From NCBI GenBank assembly GCA_015345905.1, contig JADDTR010000010.1, positions 620,001 to 684,000 on the forward strand: a DNA stretch of 64,000 nucleotides, read 5' to 3'. Below the pieces are notes generated by a model. It searched no databases and was not told the origin of the DNA. It worked only from the letters and a program-made list of their open reading frames with translations. The translations under genes were made by a program, and so were the position numbers. The stretch's first letter is position 1. Every line of letters begins with the position of its first letter. Positions 57,230 through 64,000 of the stretch are shown one piece after another. This DNA is from Aotearoamyces nothofagi. Taxonomy: Eukaryota; Ascomycota; Leotiomycetes; Leotiales; Tympanidaceae.

Positions 57230-57967
57230 GGTTGCGAGATGTATTTGCCTGATATGTTGATTTAGTATTTGACCAGGAAATGGTCTTTTGTGTAGAATCA
57301 CGAAAGTTGTAGATGTGGAAGTTGATGAGATGGATACTGTTGATTACACGTCTAGGCATAGCTTGTTACGACAATGACAGCTCCGAGCTTTAGCGATAGA
57401 CGCTGTGATGCCTTAGATACTAGGCCGCAATATACTTTCAACGCGTTTCATTATCATAATTATGTATTTCTGATAATAAATAAGTGGTGGAAAGATTATC
57501 TTGTAGACAGCCATAGCTGAAATACTAGATTCTGTGCTGAGATGCTTCAGGCGGTGGATAAAATAGCCCAGTTCCGCATCTGGTAACTTCCTTTGTCGGC
57601 GACGCGGCTTCGTCTAGCAAGGAGATCATAAAATGCATTGAGATACTTCAAAAGGCACCACTACACACCATCAGCTACTCAGCCCGAGATCAACAAAACC
57701 ACGTAAGCTGTATATGATACTCATCATCGCGCTCCCTGCAGATCTACTTTATTATCTGCCCCAGTTCGAAACTTGGCGCGCGCAAGCCGTTAGCTGTCCT
57801 TTATCTCCTACGGGTCCCGCATGATTCGCCCTTCATCGTCTGCCGATTAGAACGTGGAGGGCACTGCTTGTTCTATCTGGCTGATGAATAGTGTTGATTC
57901 TATACGGCAAGCTGGATTCAAAGTTGGGAGCTCATCGCCTCGATATCGGACATAGCTTTTCGCGAAC
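57230..57967. promoter_or_regulatory. divergent promoter region, RPN2 / CET1
   Basis: 738 bp between two divergent starts of core-process genes. No PACE-like GGTGGCAAA proteasome element was seen on either strand. No other site assigned. Confidence 0.4.
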
Positions 57968-60374
57968 ATGGACCTCCGTTCAATCATCAACACGGAGGCG
58001 GCGGAGAGCTCAGCACAGAACAAAGAATCACCCATAAACCCAGTCCAAGCTGGGCCGCCTTTGCAGACCTTCAGAGAGTATAGCCAGCTTCCACAAGGCA
58101 AACACCCTTCGCATGACTATGGCCACCAAGCATCTGCTCTGTACGCCTCACCTACAGCATACCAAGGGGCCTATCATAGCCATCCATCTGCTCCACCTCC
58201 TATTCAATCACCGTCGCAAAACGATCCTAGATCACCGGCTGCTTCTTTGCATTATCCTGCACAATCGCCATATCGACAAACACCTTCGTCGTCCATAAGT
58301 GGTGGGCAATACCCGTTTCCGCAACACCAAACACCCCAGAGTCCGGCACAATCTCACCAATATCCCAATTCAGCCCAGCAGCGTGAGAACTATCAACAAA
58401 ACCCTCCCACTCCGCATCTTCAACATCACAGCTCTTATAGACAGCCTTCACCTGTTCCACACACACCTCCGATTGGAACACCTGGAGGCGCCAATCCCCA
58501 CGTTCAGCACCGAAGATCTCAATCTTCACACTCAACATCAACACCCACATCTGCTCATAGCCAGCAACCCTATTATAATCAAAATCCCCAAGATAGCCCT
58601 CTTTCCGCAAATCCTTTCCCGCAAACACAGCTTCCTCAACACCAACGTCAACAGTCCCAGCCAGGTACGCCGTTGGGTCCTCCTATATCTATTCCACGGC
58701 AGCCGTCTGGTAGCTTCCCACAGCCTAGCAGTCCATATCAACAACGCCGGCCATCGTCTGGCGCAATAAACCAACAATACCCGACTTCACGAGCCTCACC
58801 CTCACGTTCATTACATTCCGCAACCCCAGGCCCACCGAGCACTCCTGGTGCATACGATTCCCATCGTAGCTCCACTGTTGACACAAATCGAAGATCGCAA
58901 AGTGAAAGGGAACGTAGCTTGAGCGTCAGTCCAAAAACTCAAGCCCCTGTCCTACCAAGAGAAGAGACAGCTATGTCTCAGACTCCATATACCCAAAACG
59001 GCCATTCTTCAACGCCAAAACGGAAAATGGATGATCGGGAAGCTTCTGAACCAGCGGTGACCCATCAAGTGACGAATAATCGTCAACCAATAAATTCTCA
59101 TGTTGTCTCATCACCACTCCAGCAGCCGGTAAAGAAACGCATTCGTTATGCCGAGCCCCCCATTTGGGCACGAAGTAGCATAGGACGTGTCAAAAATACC
59201 AGTGCGTTGATGGCCGTCAAAAGGCAAATCAACGGTAAACAGCCTCCGAGAGCACCACCGCAAACTGCTGGCGTTGAAGTGAACGGCCACCGCTCGACTA
59301 TGGCTCCGGCCAAACCACTTGCGCAAGTCGCTCAACTAGAATTCAATGGTAATGGACCTCTCGGTCCTTGGGAGCCAAGTATTACTGGTATTCAACCCTA
59401 TGAAGAAGTCTCCAAACTGGTGGCAGACTTTCTTTTTGTTTCGGTTGTAAGCCGGCCAGATGCTGGGGAACTTGCTAGCAGAGGGGTTGAGGTTGAGATC
59501 GAGGCTAAACTTGGCCAGCTGATCAACAAGGAAACGAACGAAAGGTTCTGGTTACCAGTACAAAGTGAATGCATCTTGGCCGATAACGGACGAGTCGGCT
59601 TCAAGAGCTCGATGACTGAGGTTAGTTGAACATTTTATAATGGTCGTCAGCCGTAAGACTAATTTCATCTCAAGGCACAGCATAAGACACTGAACGATTT
59701 TCTTAATGCCAAGGTAGAGGAAACGCATCCGGACAACCCCGGCCGGACTAAATCTCGAGTTCAAGTTGTTTATGCACACCGGCGAGAACGTGACACTTTT
59801 TATGAATTACCACAGTCATCACATTCTTCTTTACCAGCATGTATCCGCAAAGAGTTAAATCCCCGACATACTGTGAAAGTTCGAGTCACTCATGATCAGA
59901 AGACGGGACAAGTACTGGCAAAGATTATCAAAGCTCGTGTTGCCGATATTGATCTTTACAATCCCCGGTTTCCCCTGGATTGTCGTATCAGTGTCAACTT
60001 GGAAATGAGATACGATGGTGATATTGAGGATTTAATAGCAACAGCGGACTCATCACGTATGCCAGATCGCAACAAGGACAGGCTTAGCTATACGCAATCG
60101 CACTATCAAATCGACCTAACCCAGGTTACTGTTGCAGATGTAAGACTTGATCATAGTTCTATACGTATTGTTGCTAATATAATTCCAGGGTAGCTCTAGA
60201 ACAGAGAAAGAGCACGAGCTTGAAATCGAAATATCTTCGGCAGCAGTACGGGAGCAAGGGAGACGAGCCTTAGCAGGTGAACCTCATCAATATTCAGAAT
60301 TGGTGCAAGGTCTGATGGACAATGTTCGTGTTCTTACTAGGACCGTGCCCGATAATTCTGCAACCCTGGCTTAA
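57968..60374 (+). CDS. CET1: mRNA-capping RNA 5'-triphosphatase (Cet1/Pct1 type)
   Basis: 767-aa metal-dependent RNA triphosphatase, the beta subunit of the fungal capping enzyme, removing the 5' gamma-phosphate of nascent mRNA in the nucleus. Exons 57968..59620, 59675..60139, 60189..60374; introns of 54 and 49 bp, in frame. The first 450 residues are Pro/Gln/Ser-rich and disordered. The triphosphate-tunnel domain starts about residue 490: GVEVEIEAKLGQLINKETN carries the first Glu metal-ligand pair, followed by NGRVGFKSSMTE, DTFYELPQSS, KVRVTHDQKTGQV, PRFPLDCRISVNLEMR, RLSYTQSHYQIDLTQVT and EHELEIEISS with the second Glu pair. The intron at 60140 is chosen because it restores EHELEIE. This tunnel fold is unlike the animal cysteine-phosphatase-type enzyme. 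Confidence 0.95.
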
Positions 60375-61128
60375 TCAAGACCTGATGAAAACAGACTGGC
60401 TTTTTCTAGCTCTCTTATCGGGATACCCAAAGCGTCGGGTGTGGTTTAAGGAGTTGCATAGCGGGGGGGCGGGGGTGAACAGGTTATTACCCGCCATGTT
60501 ATAATTAATGATCAGATTAGAAGCTACATTGAGGCCGTGAATAAATTACCCTCGCATTGCGGTTAATATTTAAGCAGTGTCAAGTGCGGCTTTCGAAAAT
60601 GTGGAAATAACACCCACAGATCAAACACAAGACAACAACACTCGGATTAAGCAGAATGGAGTTTCATTGGTGTATGATAGTCTAGGGCGCGCGCTTGTCT
60701 CAGCGCTTCGGGCGCGAAAATGCCGTGGAATATGCGAGGCATTCCAACCTCACAAAATATCACCTTGACATCACCCATTCTCTCCCCAGTATGGAGATCA
60801 GGTGTTTTTAAACCCCTTACCTATAGCAGTAAATAGAAGATGAGTGTCAGTATTACTATTCAACATCGTGCGGCGAGCCTTTCTTTGTACAGTTAAGTCT
60901 CTTATTCGTCAAATACGCTTTCTTTATAGTTGGGTTCAGTCGCTGCAACCATCCTACTGCTCTCATAAACCAACGAACAAAGGAATGTTTTCAATTTTAT
61001 AACCCTTGCTTTGTGCCTTCCCCGAGGAATTGGCATGTTTATCCTCTATCCTCGCCCTTCTCGATATCCTTTAACCCTCGATCAGCGAATATTCTCCATT
61101 ATTTTTAATCAAGGAGACCACTGTCCTA
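60375..61128. other. intergenic region, CET1 to unrecognised gene
   Basis: No gene supported. Right half contains pyrimidine-rich sequence before the ATG at 61129, consistent with a promoter and leader. Confidence 0.45.
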
Positions 61129-64000
61129 ATGATGGCAAGAAATAACTCGGATGCCGGGTCTAATCCACCTCCTAATACCCCGCAATCTCAACCAAGAGAG
61201 GTTCAGAGGCCACCAAGCTCTTTGAATAAAGATCCTCCTTTATTCCGCTTGCGAGATACTACGCTAAAGGCCAATTCAAGCAATGTTGGAGGAAATTCTG
61301 GTTCTGCGATCTCACAGTCTGATATTGTTCGCGGCGGAGTTCAAGTCAACGGTGAATTTTTGCGTGTCAGGGAAACCGAACCTCCTCCAGAGTTCAGTGA
61401 AGCTCTTCCCGGGGGCGTCCAACTCTCTTTCTTCACAGGGGCCATGTCGAATGGCAGAACATTTACCGCCGACCAAGTGAACTGCCCAAATTTAACCGTC
61501 CTTCCCTCCGGAGATTATCAGATCAATATCTTTGAAGATGACAACATCACGCAATCTAGTCGAACCTTTATAACCATGGAGATCCCCGTAGCAGACAAGC
61601 AAAATGCCTATGGCGGCACACGAGGGATTGCGAACCTTCGACTGGTCTCTGTGAATCAGAATGAGCTGCCGAGTTATCGTTACTGGACGGAAGCTCTCCC
61701 AGACAAAGTTGATAGACGACCAGGATGGAAAATTATGGCAGACAGAATCGATGCTACGTTCACTGCAAAAGCTGCCGAAGAAGCTGCTAACGAGAACCCA
61801 AATTCCAAGCTTCGTCGAATACCTGATATACTCCCCTCCGATCCCATCTGGGTAACCGCAAGGGAACGATTCGTAGCTGTTCTTGACAGAGGCAAGAGGG
61901 AAGCTGAGAAGTCTTCTTTCATTGATATTATGCAAAAGCATTTTGACGAATCACAAAGGTTGCTCTTGGAACCTGCTGCTGACGATTCTCGTCGTGCCCA
62001 ACTACAACAGCTCAATACTATAAAGTATCAACACTTACTCCAAACCAGGTTCCACGCGGTCCCTGATAACGCCATCACAAAGCTCACAATGTTACATTTC
62101 GGTCTTCCAGTAGCGCCACTAACTCTGAATAATGTCACGAATGCAGGGAGAGACGAGCCTGATCTGCTTGATGATGAAGAAGATTTGACCGAGCATACTC
62201 ACAGAATCCAGAGAATCATGTATTCTGAGAGACCACTGGAATTCTTAGACATGTTTGACGAACGCGCCTTTGGATACCCAGCTCTTCGAAGTAAGTTTTA
62301 CCATTACAATCAATTGTACGATCAAGCTAAGAATAGACAGGACGGCCAGCGAACTTGGAGTACAGAAAGGACCCAAATGCCAAGATAGCTATAGCAAGTA
62401 AGAAAAGCAAGTCAAGGCCTCAAAGTAGAACTCCTGGAAGTGCGGCTGCTGATTTGCCTTCAATTCGGGATTTATACAAATGGGACGTACCCAGTTCTAC
62501 ACCCCGTAGCAGAATGCCGCCACGGGTTTTCCCTGCACATTCCATCAGTGACTATGTGCCCCGCATGCGTGGCGGAGCTGGAGCAGTTGATCCTTCAGCT
62601 AACGATCCAACTCGAGATGTAATAATATACAGCAAATTTGGCCAGTTTGTAACTAAGAATGACGGAGATTCATTTATCAGGTTGGTCCTTTGTGTCTTCC
62701 CACACCTAGACCAAACCAACTTTACAGATTTTTACATCGATATATTCCGCTCTCCCAATCGTCCATCACCCCCATTGGGTGAATGGGTTACTCTGAGAGA
62801 GACGTTAGAGCCGAAAGGCAGTGTTAGTTGGTCCTCTTACTACAAAAAATTCAGATTACAGCTTCTCGACCACGAAAACTTCCGTGTCCGGATTCGCTGT
62901 GGTGGAGCCGCTCAAGAACCGATTGAGCCAAAGGACTACACAGACATTGTAAAGCTTAGGTATCTCGACGCTGTGCACAAGGTTTCAACAACAGTGTACT
63001 GGTATCTCCCAACCGTCCCTACTCAGGATGTTAGTGTTGGCAACTATTCGGTCAATTTCAGACACGCCCTCGAACGTCTTATACCCAATCACCGGACATA
63101 TTCTATCCAGTGGGAAGTTGGCAAAAACGGAGACAAGCTTACTGGAACACTCGATCTTGCCGTTCAAGTGCCGTCAAGTGGGCTCTGTAATGCAGTTCTT
63201 CGAGCGCTAAGACAGCGGCAGAATAAGACGGAGGCAGTAGAAGTAGCAATTCAACTCATGGTGCAGGGAGAGCTTCCAGCTAATAGGTTGATATTCATGC
63301 CGGGGACACCGCATGTCGAGGTCTGTGACGAAGTTGATGAAAGCTTTTTCACTCATTTAAGACAATTCGTAAAGACAAAACTAGGAGAAGATACTGATAT
63401 CAGAGTGTGGCCTAATGCTGCGGTCTACAGTGGCGATGACATGGAAAACAGCTTCGTCCTCCAACAGGATCCTACAGAAGACGCTAAATTGTGGACTGAA
63501 TATGGAGAATTTGATTGCGCAGGCATCATCGTTCGACCAGAGTTCAAAGGTTTCAATATTATTGATGCGTCTAAAAATTCGGAAACCGCAGTGTGGCTCG
63601 ATCGACAAGGTCAGTGGCAACTAGAAAGTTTTCGCCGTGGGTTGGTCGATCTCTGGGGTAACGGGTATAATGACGGTGTGCATATTTTCATCTCTCGAAC
63701 TCAAGATCCGGCCAATCGATTCTTTATCCCGCCTGATATGACAGAAAAAGCATGGCGGCTTGATGTTTTTGATTGGATTGTTGATTCTGATATCTACGTC
63801 TCTCGCGTTGCGGAAGCAGATTTTCCTGCTGGTTAGTATCTTTCTCATAGTCATATATTGTCCCAGTGAAATCTAATGATCATAACTGACAATTCCTAGA
63901 AGTTAGAAATCCACGTCGGGATGTGCCCGATGTTCCTTATGATCAGCCAGCCAGAGAATTGAAAGGCCGCCCTCGACGGCCACGTCCAAGACGAAACACT
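61129..64000 (+). CDS. large protein of unknown family (3' end outside the window)
   Basis: First 918 residues of a gene continuing past the edge. Exons 61129..62290, 62341..63831, 63900..64000 and on; introns of 50 bp (GTAAGT..GACAG) and 68 bp (GTTAGT..CCTAG), frame kept. I do not recognise a domain. Residues 1-60 are disordered (Asn/Pro/Gln-rich). Residues 60-390 look like a compact alpha/beta region (GGVQLSFFTGAMSNGRTFTA, SYRYWTEALPDKVDRRPGW). Around 390-460 is a basic linker (SKKSKSRPQSRTPGSAAADL, YVPRMRGGAGAVD). Residues 460-880 form a second globular region with a regular mix of strands and helices (VIIYSKFGQFVTKNDGDSFI, GEFDCAGIIVRPEFKGFNII, WRLDVFDWIVDSDIYVSR). The part near the edge is very basic (KGRPRRPRPRRNT). 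No signal peptide or membrane segment in the visible part. The coding signal is strong. Confidence 0.8.

Noticed and set aside
1-64000. CRISPR arrays, prophage, LTR or other virus-derived elements
   Set aside because: No spaced repeats, long terminal repeats, or reverse-transcriptase or capsid-like frames were seen. The only element-like feature is the short inverted repeat at 8396-8603.

Overview
The window looks like ordinary chromosomal DNA of a filamentous ascomycete (Pezizomycotina; Leotiomycetes is my best guess, at low confidence). The reasons are short introns (about 45-120 bp, most 48-60) with GTAAGT/GTATGT-like donors, CTAAC/CTGAC-like branch points and TAG/CAG acceptors; single genes with their own promoters; and typical fungal families (Zn2Cys6 regulator, GMC oxidoreductase, NCS1 permease, ABCC transporter, AAL-type lectin). 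I built 18 multi-exon models that keep frame from start to stop (the last runs off the window) and one intronless gene. I found no rRNA, convincing tRNA, CRISPR array, autonomous transposon or virus-derived element.

Layout. 0.3-3.5 kb: an F-box protein and a DUF1769 protein with an acidic tandem-repeat tail (both +). 3.7-4.7 kb: a possible small membrane protein and a coding-like stretch with an internal stop (both -). 5.2-7.1 kb: an NCS1 (Fur-type) permease (-). 7.5-8.6 kb: a weak coding relic and a MITE-like inverted repeat. 9.4-12.7 kb: an intronless Ral2-like kelch-BTB protein (-). 13.8-14.8 kb: 1-Cys peroxiredoxin (-). 16.8-18.6 kb: MFS transporter (+). 19.6-20.0 kb: a three-exon, 79-aa zinc-finger protein (-). 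20.5-22.3 kb: GMC oxidoreductase (-). 24.3-25.8 kb: alpha/beta hydrolase (-). 26.7-29.3 kb: ten-exon Zn2Cys6 transcription factor (+). 30.5-31.6 kb: fucose-binding lectin (-).

The right part is mainly housekeeping: mitochondrial tyrosyl-tRNA synthetase (-) divergent from a raffinose-synthase-like GH36 protein (+), a full ABCC transporter (-), the CAF-1 subunit B/Cac2 homologue (+), an IKS1-like kinase (-), the proteasome subunit Rpn2 (-) divergent from the mRNA-capping RNA triphosphatase Cet1 (+), and the first 918 residues of a large protein I do not recognise (+).

The genes do not form one pathway. The only loose functional grouping is MFS transporter, GMC oxidoreductase, hydrolase and Zn2Cys6 regulator (16.8-29.3 kb), but there is no backbone biosynthetic enzyme, so a secondary-metabolite cluster is not supported. 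The points most worth a second look are two GC-AG introns, the very small zinc-finger gene, a probable in-frame intron and a repeat-borne stop codon in the GH36 gene, the inverted repeat at 8.4-8.6 kb, the open-but-interrupted stretch at 4.1-4.7 kb, and the unrecognised protein at the right edge.
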